Positions 36,991 through 49,750 of a DNA stretch of 64,000 nucleotides are shown piece by piece. Each line of letters starts with the position of its first letter. Positions within the stretch are counted from its first letter, which is position 1. The DNA is from Alviniconcha marisindica (taxonomy: Eukaryota; Mollusca; Gastropoda; Provannidae): positions 1,127,501 to 1,191,500 of the forward strand of contig JABMCL010002470.1 in assembly GCA_018857735.1 (NCBI GenBank). The letters are read 5' to 3'. The notes beneath the pieces are model-generated. The model saw only the letters and a program-made list of their open reading frames with translations, was not told where the DNA came from and ran no database searches. Position numbers and translations under genes: made by a program.

Positions 36991-38040
36991 ATCGGAGCAC
37001 ACAGGTATACCTTTCCTGCATACCTGTACACTGGTATACTTTTCCTACAAGACCCTTACTTGTGATATGGTGTGTTGTGTTTCTCCCTGATATATAATCA
37101 TGTTGGACTGCATTTAATGTCAGGGAAGTGGTTTACCACCTGCACACTTACTGAACACACAGGTATACCTTTTGTGCATACCTGTGCATACAGGTATACT
37201 TTTCCTACTGTAGTTGTGATACGATGAATTGTGTTTCACCCTGATAAAATCACATTTGACTGTGCATCGAATGCCATGTAACTAGTTAAGTGCTCACGTA
37301 TGCATGCAGGTATACCTTCCAGTTTCTTTAAGATTTCCTGTATCCCTATTTTAGTTTGTGCCTTTTACATAACCATGATTTTCTTAAATAATCTATTACA
37401 TACATGATGTTTTATGTCTCGCTGCTGCCGGATGAATTTCACCATGGGGAAAATAAAATTGCACTGTATTTTACATGTGTGGTACTTTTTCTTCATGCTT
37501 AAGCTTACAGGTGTGCCTTTACTGCAAACCTGTGCATAGAGGTGTGCCTTTCTCACACACCTAAGCATACATGGGTACCTTTTTCACACATGTATGCATA
37601 CAGGTATGCCTTTCTCACAGATCTGTGCATGCATGTGTGCCTTTCCTGCACACCTGTGGATACAGGTGTACCAGTCATGCACATTTATACTTACGGGTGC
37701 ACCCTTCCTGCACACCTATACATACAGATGCACCTTTCTCATGCACCTGTACATACAGGTGTACCTTTCCTGCACACCCATGCATACATGTAGTTGGAAC
37801 TCTCTGGCAGACCTATGCATATAGGTGTACCTCTTCTGCACACCTATGCATACAGCGTACCTTTCCTGAACACCTATTTATACCTGTGTACTTTTCTTGC
37901 ACATCTATGTATATGTAGGTGTACTTTTCCACACACCTATGCATACAAAATAGTCAATTATTTGTGTAGCTTTCCAGCACACAGGTATACCTTCCCACAC
38001 GCCAGTGTGTTCAGGTGTATCTTTCTTGCATGCACACACA
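36990..38040. repeat. ~34-bp minisatellite, about 25 diverged copies
   Basis: Core ACCTTTCCTGCACACCTATG then CATACAGGTGT. It is densest from 37500 to 38040; open plus frames here are repeat translations. Confidence 0.9.
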
Positions 38041-38225
38041 CAAACCCATAATCATGAATTGCTATGATGCATGCACATGAACGCACACACATGTGCATGC
38101 ACGTTCGTACATATAAGTATGGCATGTCTGCCTGGTTCAGTGACTAGCCCTATGCAGCATGCGTTTTGTCAGCTCTGTGTCAAGGGGTGTGCTGACGTAA
38201 ATATGATGCTGCATTGTTGATCAGT

Positions 38226-38558
38226 TAGTGAGCTGGTTTGGACTAATGGTAAGGTGTTAGGCTGGTAAGAAGAGGGACCTCGGTTCAAATCCGCTTCAGC
38301 TCTCCTTTCTCTACAAAAGTTGTGGTCTGTAGACACTGTCTTGTGACTTTATCCCTTTCAATTAGTGAAACATTAAAATGGTTCTCATCGCTGCCCATCT
38401 TAATGCAAGAGTCATTCTGGTGGTGACAGTGTAGCGATAGGTATATAATAATCTCCCTCTCCCTCCACCTCCATACCCCCCTTCCTCCCTTCTCCATGTC
38501 CATAATGAGCCTTATGGTTTCTGTGGACGTGAGCACCATGTTTACTTACTTTCAATCA
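38226..38558 (+). mobile_element. SINE family C, tRNA-headed
   Basis: The head GTTTGGACTAATGGTAAGG through CTCGGTTCAAATCCGC (boxes A and B) is followed by TTCTGGTGGTGACAGTGTAG and a tail ending CACCATGTTTACTTAC. Same structure as 46666-46985. Confidence 0.82.
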
Positions 38559-38768
38559 GCTGATCTGTTGCCGGCGGTCAAACGGTAACCGTGTCATCAA
38601 GCCGAGATTGTATAGATCTATATAGCTATGCTATCTTTGGCGTCTGTGGCCTATCAGTGGACGTTCTATTGGCTGCCGCGGGTCACAGTCACCTTCGATC
38701 TGACGGAGTCCCGACCTTGCTGTAGCTGTCACCGCTGTCTCCTCAGTGTCGAAACATACTGTGTACGT

Positions 38769-38769
<1 letters not shown>

Positions 38770-38858
<89 letters not shown>
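38770..38858. repeat. (CT)n-(CA)n microsatellite
   Basis: CT to about 38830, then CA. A second short CT run lies at 38920-38938. Confidence 0.95.
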
Positions 38859-38862
<4 letters not shown>

Positions 38863-39206
38863 CGCGCGCGCGCTCACACAGACATACTGGTACATACATT
38901 ATGCATGTACGTGCTCATAGTCTCTCTCTCTCTCTCTTGATGTGTGTGTACGCGGTGCATGTGTGTGTTACTGAGTGTTGGAGGGTGGGGATGAGGCAAG
39001 GTCATAAGACAGGCTCTACAAATTACAAGATTTGAAAGGAAAGATGAACAGGCTGAAGCGGATCCGAACCTCGGTGTGCCTCACTATAATTAGTTCTACT
39101 GGCCACGGCTCGTACTGACTGACCAAACGTAGCCGCAGCCACGTCACTCATAGTCAGTCGATGCCAATGGTATAAAACGGCAGCAATCGTTTCTAGATCC
39201 ATCATA

Positions 39207-39360
39207 GTTCAGGAGCTGTGTGAGAGTCGAGGTGTCCGTCCTGGGCTGTCCGTCCTAACGAGCCTTCTGGTTTCCGTGGACGTAAAGATTTATTGCACCG
39301 CGCAACTTGTCCCTATTATGTCAACTGACAGCTGAGGACATTAAGCATCACTTCACCACA
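39207..39360 (+). mobile_element. SINE-like family B
   Basis: Runs from TTCAGGAGCTGTGTGAGAGT through AACGAGCCTTCTGGTTTCCG to TTAAGCATCACTTCACC. Close copies at 40428 (plus) and 44546, 46049 (minus). No tRNA head was recognised. Confidence 0.8.
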
Positions 39361-39567
39361 ATCTAGATCCAACTCAGTCCTTCTGAGGAGCGACTCGAAC
39401 CGGCCGTGACGGAGGCCTTGTTGTCAGGCCCAGTCCGGGAGTCAGTCATTATTTTAGTAGTGAGGTGGGATATGTTTCAGACAAAATACTTCGGAGAGAA
39501 AGGGAAGGGGGGGGGGGGGGGGGGTGGAGAAGAAAAAATAGTGTGCAGAACAACAAGTACAAGAACG

Positions 39568-39865
39568 TTTACTCGATTTTAGGCCTTAGCCTCTTTCAAG
39601 TCACACCTAACGGCGCTCGTCACACGCGTGAGTGTGCACGTCACAGACATACGTAAACAGTCCGGCGGCTGGCTTTCGGCCTAAGAGCTTTGGGAGAAAA
39701 AATGCAGGGTGCAGGTCACAACTGTATCATGTAACGTTGACTCGATTTTAGGCCTTAGCCTCATTTCAAGTCACACCTAACGGCGCTCGTCACACGCGTG
39801 AGTGTGCACGTCACAGACATACGTAAACAGTCCGGCGGCTGGCTTTTCAGGCCTAAGAGCTGGGG
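39568..39865. repeat. Tandem duplication, ~125-bp blocks 167 bp apart
   Basis: ACTCGATTTTAGGCCTTAGC through CAGTCCGGCGGCTGGCTTT occurs at about 39568-39690 and 39735-39862 with only a few differences, so it is recent. Confidence 0.9.
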
Positions 39866-40427
39866 ACAGCAGGGTAGTAGGGCTCCTGATACTGTATCAT
39901 TTTGTTGGAGTAGCACCCATCAGTCTTTATCACTAACAAATATCGGTCAAACCACTGAGCTACCATGGATTCAGCTTAGATTTTCAGTCTAGTAGCGGGG
40001 TCTAACAGTAACAGAGAGAAAGAAGAAAAAAAGGCCATGGAAATACCATGTCACGGCGGCATGTGGTGCCGGCGCGTTCGCGCGCTCACTCACATACGCA
40101 CGCACTCGTATCTCCGACATTACAATGAACACCAATATGCCGCTTCTCATAATTATAACTGAATCTAATCGGAGGCCCTAATGGAGTTATTTTGAAGGCC
40201 GCTGCCGGGACGTGGCTGAGACAAATACTACAGAAAGACGTGCCGGGGACGGAGATGGACAGTGACAGATTTTGTGAATTCTTCCAAACACTAGTCCAGC
40301 ATTCAATACAACGCCAAACGCCGGCTAAGTACATCAGTTTTCAGCCACCAGACAGTCAAGTTTAGCCGTGTTATTTCAGTTGAAAAAGGGGCCGGCGCTT
40401 ACCGTGCCGGCGGCCCCACACACATGG

Positions 40428-40600
40428 TTCAGGAGCTGTGTGAGAGTCGAGGTGGACGTCCTGGACTGTCCGTCCTAACGAGCCTTCTGGTTTCCGTGGA
40501 CGTAAAGATTTATTGCACCGTGCTTCGGCATTGGTCACAACTTGTCCCTAATATGTCAACTGACATCCGGCTGAGGACATAAAGCATCACTTCATCATCA
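40428..40600 (+). mobile_element. SINE-like family B
   Basis: Near-identical to 39207-39360, ending in an ATC microsatellite (CATCATCATCATC). Confidence 0.85.
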
Positions 40601-40949
40601 TCATCACCGTGCCCCGAAAACAGCCTGGGCTCACTGTGTGGCACATGCCGTCAGTATTTTCATATTAGTGTTGCACTCTTTCTAACCGTTTGTGTTCGGA
40701 TTTTGCATAACCGTGTTGCTCAGTACAAGCCGGAACAAAAATGACGGCACACAGTAGTGGCACGGTCGGTATACCCGCTATTCTATCACTTATTACTACC
40801 TCTTAACAACGTCACGTAAACACCCGACCCGGCGGCACATTACGTAAGTTGAAGGTGCCTCGTATATATCGACGTAATACTACGAGACTGAGGGGTGGGG
40901 AAGGAAGACCGGTCAGTGATTCTACCCCGAGCACAGAAACTATTTTTGG

Positions 40950-41199
40950 CGGCTTTGGCGGGAAATGACGTCACGTTGTGTTCGGGCAGTGGAAGCGGGT
41001 CGCTGACCGGGCCTCAGTCAAGGCCGGCCCGGCATGTTTCAGCCGCGTTGACTACTTACGAGCGTCAGTCCACTCAATCAAACTTAAAATGACTGGCCGA
41101 CCTCATGATGATTATGCTATTCACATCACAGAACAAACTGCCACAGACGATGAAATTGACAAGGGCCAAAACAGTCAGTCGAATCATACAGTTTTGTGA
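40950..41199 (+). promoter_or_regulatory. Promoter-like patch with E2F and CRE motifs plus short ORF
   Basis: TTTGGCGGGAAA (40954-40965) abuts a full CRE TGACGTCA (40966-40973). 116 bp further an ATG in good context (41089, AAAATGA) opens 36 codons (MTGRPHDDYAIHITEQ and onward) to a stop at 41199. No family was recognised and no downstream exons were found, so a gene is not claimed. Confidence 0.35.
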
Positions 41200-42250
41200 C
41201 GTGTGTACCAGGAGCGGATCTCCGGTATGTGTGGATCGTCACTCAAGTAAGTTACTTACGGGTGAAGGCCACCTGGGGTTGGGGGTCTAATTTGACTGCC
41301 CTGCTCCCGGGATAGTCAGTGAATCAACCAACCGACGCAGCACCACTGACTCACAGACATTTATTATTCAGTGTTTGAGCATCACTCGACACGCATGGGA
41401 GATGGTCGTGTCATGTTCGCTACGCCCGGCCTCAGTGACAGCAACAGTTGTGTCTGGTAGTCTGTCAGTATAGGGCTACTATCGTCAAAAGCACATAGTT
41501 GCTATTATGTGTAGGCCGGCTACATAATTGTGATCGTCTCTCACACATAACTGTAACCACGTAATAATAGTTAATAATGATAATAAGACGAAATAATAAT
41601 TCTTATAAAGCGCTCACAGTTAAATTCACTGCACTGTACAAACAAATTATGACAAAAACCACATTAACATACATTTCAACAAACCGGCAGAACCTTAAAT
41701 ATTGTAGTCTACCGTTATGACCTAGCAAACAATAACTATATATATTATACACTATACGCATACACACTCAGTGATATGCGCGCACCAGTTCCCACTCGTC
41801 CACACGTACCATATATTTCAAATGTATGTCTTTTGATGCTTGGTTCCAACCGGCTTACTAGCGTAAAACTGGTACATTACTTTGACGCTAGTAGACTGTT
41901 GAAACTTTGCAAGCGTCATTAGTGTTGAGATAAATTAGTCAATTTTGTAGACATAATAATAAGTATGTACTTTTTAGTGACGCAAGTATGCCGTGAACTG
42001 TGAGTGTGAATGAGTCAGAAGGACATAATTATTTACAATTTAAATTATGTGGACATAATTACTATTATTCGGTGAACATAATTACAGTTACTGATGCACT
42101 TTTGACGCAAGTAAGCCGCCGTAAGTCTGACTCATTAGCAAAGTTTATCAAAGCCATCTTTAGAGGTATAACTGATTAGGTTAAGAGCTGTAATCCTTTC
42201 CCTGGCAACGCCGCTTCGCAAGAGCTGATTAATTTCGGCTGTCGGAGTGC

Positions 42251-42251
<1 letters not shown>

Positions 42252-42339
<88 letters not shown>

Positions 42340-42362
42340 ACACACCACCACCACCACCACCA
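42252..42362. repeat. (CA)n-(CAC)n microsatellite
   Basis: About 90 bp of CA, then CAC triplets. Confidence 0.95.
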
Positions 42363-43227
42363 CTACCATGCCACCACCAACAACAACAGAAGATGGATGG
42401 GGGAGGTAGGAGGGGGCGAAGAGGCCCGGAAAGCAACTAACTTAACGGCCAGCTGTGTTTCATCAGCACGCCTTCCTCCGTCCGCGGCATTGTGTACGTG
42501 TGTGTGTGTGAGACTGAGAGAGAAGAGAGATGTGCGCGTTAAAGGTCTACCTATCATTCGTTTTCTGGCTCACGGCAACTCCGCGGTCAGTGCCGTACAA
42601 GCTGGGACATCTCCCGACTTGCCTCCGGCTACTCCACACCGGAAAAGGTCTGTTCTGTTCTTCAAGCTACTTAAGTATATATGCATGGTCCTACGATAAG
42701 ATCCCGATATGAGATATGTGTGTGTGTGTGTGTATGGATCTCATATAGCCTACGCATAAGACCATGGACGTAGATATAGGTTCATGCATAGGACGGTTGA
42801 CATTAACCTGTTCATCATGACGGAGCGTGTCAAGGCCATCCGCAGACCCATCCATATCATCCACACAGACAGAGGACCACACTCCGAGCATCGCTTTCCG
42901 GCACCTTCCTCCAAAGGACGGATGTCGTAAACCAGTGCTTGGAGTTTGAAAGAGTACGTGACGATTTACGCATCAGCTTTGCATGTCCTGCCCTCGGGGC
43001 TTTTCCCAATGAGTCTGTAGGCCCTGCTCCTGCTCGGATGATGATCGTGTGATTGGCAAAATGATTCCCCTTTGCCTGTGAGGCGTCAGAGGACGTCCTT
43101 GTTCAGATGGTTTGGTTGAGCTGGTTTAACGCCGAGTTGTCGGCTTCGAAGAGGTACTGGCCGGTGTGTGGACCAAGATCCCAGGAGGCGGGGGAAGAGA
43201 GAGAGTCATGATTATACCAAGGGTTAT

Positions 43228-43482
43228 ATTTATAATCTTTGATTATACCTCAGTAACGCTACACTGTCACCATCAGAATGGCTCCTGCATTAGGACGGGC
43301 AGCCATGCGGAGAGCCATTTTAATGTTTCGTTCATTGTAGTGAGGGACAAAGTCACATGACTGACAGTGTCAGTCCACAGATCGCAACTTTTGAAGAGAG
43401 AGGAGAGAGGAATCGAACCGCCGAGAGCCCGTTCTGCTTACCAGCGTAACGTCCCTGCCGCTCGGCCAGATCGGCTCACGTC
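43228..43482 (-). mobile_element. SINE family C, inverted copy
   Basis: The inverse of the 38226 element: a tRNA-like head at 43410-43482 (GGAATCGAACCGCCGAGAGC on plus) and the body GCTACACTGTCACCATCAGA. Confidence 0.75.
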
Positions 43483-43689
43483 CTGTTCAGAATAAATGGA
43501 ACAGCTCTAGGAAAATGCCAGTACTCACCCAACATGACGAAAAACGGGGAAACAATAAAACACAAGCGCTCTCGACGATTCGTCTTCTTCGGGTGAAAGA
43601 AGACTGGCAGACAACAAAAGAAGAAGGAAATAAAGAAGAGGATAGACAAGAAGGAGCCGGTGTAAGGAATGTTCAGAACTGATAGGTAA

Positions 43690-43925
43690 ACATGTTGCTT
43701 AACACTCCGCCACTCTGATTCTACCTCCTCTTTCAAAGCCGCCCTCAAGACGCTCCTGTTTAATCATTATTTTTAAACTGTTTTTCACAGCCCTGCCCAT
43801 CCCCTCGTTTCGATGCTGTGTGTGTGTGTGTGTGTGTGGTTAGTGTTATTGTAAAGCACCCTGTGCTGCCACCTTGTGTGGTAGATGGGCGCTCTAGAAA
43901 TCCTCTTTATTATTATTATTATTAA
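43690..43925 (+). mobile_element. LINE 3' end, 5'-truncated
   Basis: Near-identical to the tail of 48807-49680 (AAAGCCGCCCTCAAGACGC, GGGCGCTCTAGAAATC), with a short TG run in the 3' UTR. It ends in a TTA microsatellite. Confidence 0.8.
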
Positions 43926-43962
43926 CGTTCACAGAAACCATGAGGGGTAGGGTAGAGATGGT

Positions 43963-43987
43963 TGGGGGGGGGGGGGGGGGGGGGGGG
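43963..43987. repeat. Poly-G tract
   Basis: About 25 G. Confidence 0.85.
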
Positions 43988-44309
43988 AGAAGCCCTGTTA
44001 AGATATCGCCTCAATGATATTTCTTTATGTGTGCGGCGCGAGTCAGGTGAAGCAGAGTCAGTAAAAAATGGATGTTTCTGGTTCGCTTGCGGCGTCTCTG
44101 CAAGACTAGTGTGGGAAGGATTCCAAATTGCAGCGTTGGCAGTAAAAGTGCTAACTTCACCGCGATTTAAAATCGTAGATGAATATTACGTCACTCACTG
44201 GCTGGCCATCAGTGGCCGCCTACTCAGTGGACTGTGAAATTCTGAACGAACCGCCATCTGTATCTCTATAATTCAGATTTCTTCTTCTCTTCCAGCCCCC
44301 CCCCCCAAA

Positions 44310-44450
44310 AACAACAACAAAACAAAACAACAACAAAACACCAACAACAACAACACAACAACAACACACACACACACAACAAACAAACAAACAAACAACA
44401 ACAACAAAACCACCACACACAAAAACAAACAAAGCAACAAACAAAACGAT
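44310..44450. repeat. AAC/CAAA-rich low complexity
   Basis: A/C-only stretch; minus-strand ORFs here are low-complexity Cys/Val runs. Confidence 0.8.
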
Positions 44451-44545
44451 AGCAAACCCGGTAGGCAAACATCCACAAAATCGGTTACATGGGTTGCCGT
44501 TTTTGGCTCACTTACACTATCTAGTCAGCTAGTATGAGGTAGGTA

Positions 44546-44717
44546 GGTAGGTAGTGTTGCTTAATGTCCCAGATGTCAGTTGACATATTAGGGACAAGCT
44601 GAGACCAATGCCGAAGCATGGTTCAATATAGCTTTACGTCCACGGAAACCAGAAGGCTCGTTAGGACGGACAGCCCAGGACGGCCACCTCGACTTTCACA
44701 CAGCTCCTGAACTATGA
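44546..44717 (-). mobile_element. SINE-like family B, inverted
   Basis: The inverse of 39207 and 40428: begins GGTAGGTAGTGTTGCTTAAT and ends CACACAGCTCCTGAACTATG. Confidence 0.85.
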
Positions 44718-45544
44718 GCTAGTATGAGTAAGTAGTAAGTACATGGTGCTTTACGTCCACGGAGGCGAGATGGCCTATTAGGGACGGGGACAGAGTGGGA
44801 AGGGGCCGACAGAGTGAAGGCTCGACCGCGGAAACCGCCCGAAAAAGACAGGAGAGACCGTGGACCGCCGCCAGAACAATGGAAGTGTTAGGGCGGTGTC
44901 CCTCGCCATTGCCCAGCGACTTGTGCACTGCGCAATTGCTGTTTCAACTGCTGTGCTGGCCAGAGTCACAAAGACAATGTCCGTCGCACTGCTGTTGACG
45001 AACAACTTGGACAACTCAAGCAAAGGAAGTCCAATTTTCTTAGCCCAGCTCCACCTCCCTACTCATGATCTCTTCTGGGCTAAGTTGAGGGTCCAGCTCC
45101 ACCTCCCTCCTCTAAGATCTCTTGATCTTTTGATCTCGCCTGGTACCCTGCTAGTATGACTATGGACCTACGTATATATAGGTCCACGAGTAAGACCGTT
45201 TGGTAGGTCAGTCGTCGCTCTCGGTCATCAACTTGTTGCCAGCCGAAGTCCTTGAAGGTCTGTTGACCACTGGGCTCTAGGCAAAGCCGGCTGCTGCCTT
45301 CGATCAGTAATTACATACGCAGCACCGTCCCCACTGAAATCAGCCGTAAACAGCCAACGTCTGACTACAAGTACTAGCCTTAGCATGGTTTGCACGTAGC
45401 GCCGGTGTCACTGTGACATGGCCGGTGTGAGGCCACGGCCAGAATGATCGAGTGTCACGTTATTAGTTGACGGAGTCCGGTGTGGCCTTGGGGTCTTTTT
45501 GTCTTTACGGCGTCGGCCCCGTTTCATTGTGTCATAGTACCGAC

Positions 45545-45550
<6 letters not shown>

Positions 45551-45604
<54 letters not shown>

Positions 45605-45605
45605 C
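45551..45605. repeat. (CA)n microsatellite
   Basis: 55 bp with one interruption. Confidence 0.93.
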
Positions 45606-45719
45606 AAACGAAAATAACGTGCTAAAAACATTTTGGATGTGGGCTGGAGGACCGGTACCGGCCGTACCAAAGAAAAATAACCAATACAAAACAAAGCTGA
45701 GGCTCAGGGGCTGAGTGAG

Positions 45720-46045
45720 AGTTGAGGCCGGGTGGCTGTCCCGGGCTCACCGTCCCTAATAGGCCTACTTCTTATGGTTTCGGTGGACGTAAAACAGCAT
45801 GGAACGGAGCTCAAGCCGAGCTGTGTGAAAGTTGAGGTGGCCGTCCCTAATAGTCCTTATGGTCTCGGTGGACGTAAAGCAACGTGGAACTCGAACAATA
45901 GCACAGAGTTCAGGCCGAGCTGTGTGAAAGTGGAGGTGGTTATCCTGGGCCACCTAATAGTCCTTATAGTCTCTGTGGATGTAAAGCAACATGGAACTTG
46001 AGCTCAGGCCGAGCTGTGTGAAAGTTGAGGTGGATATCCTGGGCT
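45720..46045 (+). repeat. Tandem diverged family B pieces
   Basis: Three to four repeats of AGCTGTGTGAAAGTTGAGGT and TCGGTGGACGTAAAGCAAC, about 90-110 bp apart. A further piece lies at 46236-46300. Confidence 0.8.
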
Positions 46046-46048
46046 TCA

Positions 46049-46235
46049 GGTAGGTAGGTAGTGTTGCTTAATGTCCTCGGATGTCAGTTGACATATTAGG
46101 GACAAGCTGTGACCAATGCCGAAGCATGGTTCAATATAGCTTTACGTCCACGGAAACCAGAAGGCTCGTTAGGACGGACAGCCCAGGACGGACAGCCCAG
46201 GACGGCCACCTCGACTCTCACACAGCTCCTGAACT
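46049..46235 (-). mobile_element. SINE-like family B, inverted, inserted in family B array
   Basis: Near-identical to 44546-44717, with a short internal duplication (CAGCCCAGGACGG twice). It lies between GGGCTTC copies at 46040 and 46244, a possible target-site duplication. Confidence 0.8.
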
Positions 46236-46571
46236 ATGATCCTGGGCTTCCCGTCCCTAATAGTCCTTATAGTCTCTGTGGACGTAAAGGAACATTGAAT
46301 TTGAACAGGCGAAGCGGGGCCCCAGAAAACTGTTGTGTGTGAACAGGGAGTTGGTGGCTGGACTTTTGTAGCAAGATGGCTAAAGTGTCATGTTGCTGAG
46401 GCTGTTCTCAACAGCATAGTGGTTTCTGTGTACACTGTCTTGTGACTGTGTTCCCACAACGGCCGCTGAAACACTAAGTTGCTATGCACACTAGTTACCG
46501 TTTTTGCACAAGTTTGCGAGTTCCCCACCACCTTAATATCTATGGTTCTGGTCAGTGGTGGTCGGTCAGTT

Positions 46572-46588
46572 TGGGGGGGGGGGGGGGG
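46572..46588. repeat. Poly-G tract
   Basis: About 17 G. Confidence 0.8.
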
Positions 46589-46665
46589 AGTGTCTGCCGA
46601 AAACGCTTGGAGCGAGCCGGCCGCAAACTAATTAGATATATAGTACTGATCCTGCGAAGCTTAGA

Positions 46666-46985
46666 GTGAGAGAGCCGGTTTGGCCTAGCGGTAAGGCGGT
46701 AGGCTGGTAAGCGGAAGGACCTCGGCTCGATACCGCTTCGGCTCTCCTTTCTCTTCAAAAGTTGTGGTTTGTGAACACGGTCTTGTGACTTTGTCCCTCA
46801 CAATTAATGAAACATTAAATGGCTCTTATCGCTGCCCATCTTAATGCAGGTCGTTCTGGTGGTGACAGTGTAGCGTTAGGTATATACTCTCCCTCTTCCC
46901 CCACCTCCCTACCCCCTTCCCCCCATTCTCCCCGTCCCTAATAAGCCTTATGGTTTCTGTGGACGTTAAGCACCATGCTTACTTA
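46666..46985 (+). mobile_element. SINE family C, best-preserved copy
   Basis: The head pairs GAGCCGG with TTCGGCTC, has box A-like TGGCCTAGCGG, an anticodon-like loop CTGGTAA and box B-like GGCTCGATACC. The tail carries the GGTGGTGACAGTGTAG and TAATAAGCCTTATGG blocks. Confidence 0.85.
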
Positions 46986-47319
46986 CTTATAGCTTGGAGT
47001 GTGAGTTTATTTGTCCTGGTCAGTAACTCCTACGGACCGGACGGACATAGACAGCCGCGTCTGCAAGCTTTGTTGACTAACGTTCCTTTCAGCGTTTTTT
47101 ATTTTTATTTTTTAAATTAATTATTTTTTTATAAATATATATGGTTTTCATGTTTTGTTTAATTTTTTTAATTTTTTTCACTGCAGTGTTGGAGCTCCTG
47201 GTAACATTAGTTAGTCTATTAGGCCTATTGGTTAAATTCAAACCACACCCACTGGGCCAAGACTGACTGACCAGCTGTTATAATGTACTGCCCGAACGGC
47301 TCCCAACATGGGTTCAAAC

Positions 47320-47700
47320 ACTAACTGACCCCGGAAAGCCGAAACCGCTTGAAGTGCCTGCCTTTGCATGAGTGCGATGGTCGGCACATTCCGGGCACCA
47401 CTTTCCGGCACTTACCTGGGGAGTTGGGGGGGGGGGGGGGGAGGACAGATACATGTAAACCCACACTCCGAGCACCGCTTTCTGGCAAGGAAGGATGTCG
47501 TAAACCAGTGCTTGGAGTTTGATGTAAACCATGCAATACTTGGAGTTTGCCGGAGCGGCCGGGTCAGCCCTCTGATGTGGCCATGGTGGGGTTGGGGGGA
47601 AGGACAGATACATGTAAACCATGCAATACTTGGAGTTTGGGGCGGCCGGGTCAGCCCTCGGATGTGGCCATGCCGTCGGCTGCATGACTCGACTCAGTCA
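47320..47700. repeat. Local direct repeats
   Basis: GTAAACCATGCAATACTTGG occurs twice, near 47525 and 47613, as does GCGGCCGGGTCAGCCCTC. AAACCAGTGCTTGGAGTTTG is shared with 42930 and, in inverse, 34270 (Tc1 debris). Confidence 0.75.
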
Positions 47701-47815
47701 GTCATGTTGAATCGTGACTGAGTTGAAATTTCGTGACTGAGCCTTGCTGGCCTACAGGCGGAGCAGACTGGACTGGAGTCTTTTACTTTTGCAAGGACTG
47801 AACTGAACTTGGTTG

Positions 47816-47816
<1 letters not shown>

Positions 47817-47898
<82 letters not shown>
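47817..47898. repeat. (GA)n microsatellite
   Basis: 82 bp. Confidence 0.95.
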
Positions 47899-47899
<1 letters not shown>

Positions 47900-48806
47900 T
47901 CGAACTCGGCGAAAACTTTATTTTACAAGGATTGTAGTTTAGGTTGAGTCAAAAACCTGTAACAGTTATAGTCCTTGCTAAGCTACCGATGAGTAAACAT
48001 AAAATTACAGGCATCATGAGTGAGACGTTATACATGAGAATTTCCACACAAAACATAGCGGCGACGGTGTTCACAGCACCAGGTGCCCACATGCATACGT
48101 CTCTCTGTTATAAATTAAGAGCATACAACCAGCAACTAAGGCAGTAGAACATCTGATCAGTTCATATAACCAGTATTGGAAAAGAAAACAGAAGCAGTCA
48201 ATGGTATCTTATAAATAACAGAGAGAGAGAGAGAGGAAAAAATCGCGTGTCACCACATGATATAGTGGTCTTATTTAGTCGCAGTATTAGAAATAAGCGG
48301 ATTATCGTCACTGTGGTGTGGTCTGCGCTGTATTATTCGTTCCGGTCGTGTGTTTTTTTCTCGGCAACTTGCCGATGCCTTTAATTAGCACTAATGAGGC
48401 TCCCGGCCATTGTGACTTTGTCAGCGTGGGGAGTAGGCCGGGTCTGAGGGGCTACGGCGGGGATCCGGCACTGAACGACAGCTTCGGCAGGCACGTAAAC
48501 ACTCGCGCGGATCGAACTGTCGATCAGGCACTTGGACACACTGACACGGTACAGTACACTGACACGCACACACTGCTGGGATGACACGCCTGTTATACGC
48601 CGGTGCACTGCCTGCAGTCGCCGGTGACATCATCAAACATTGCGACCAGCAGCTCTTGACTGACAGGTCAGTGCGGCCCCGGCCGTGGAAAACCAAGCAC
48701 ACACGTACCCCTCGATCCCTCCACCCCGGGACCCCCTACCCGCCCATTCAGGGAAGAAAAATCCCCTTAGGAAGTTGTTAGCACAGTAGGGTGTTGTCTA
48801 GGGATC

Positions 48807-49679
<873 letters not shown>

Positions 49680-49744
<65 letters not shown>
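49680..49744. repeat. (TA)n at LINE 3' end
   Basis: 65 bp of TA following the LINE terminus. Confidence 0.95.

Positions 49745-49750
<6 letters not shown>

Noticed and set aside
37542..37918. Plus-strand ORF of 115 aa, Cys/Thr-rich repeats resembling a metallothionein or cysteine-rich peptide
   Set aside because: Encoded by the ~34-bp minisatellite with shifting frames; no signal peptide or family pattern.
46672..46745. tRNA gene (Thr-like) on the plus strand
   Set aside because: The same head recurs at 38.2 and 43.4 kb attached to the same tail, so it is a SINE head.
48318..48702. GC-rich ORFs on both strands
   Set aside because: Overlapping open frames in CpG-rich DNA; no homology recognised, no consistent start or splice context.
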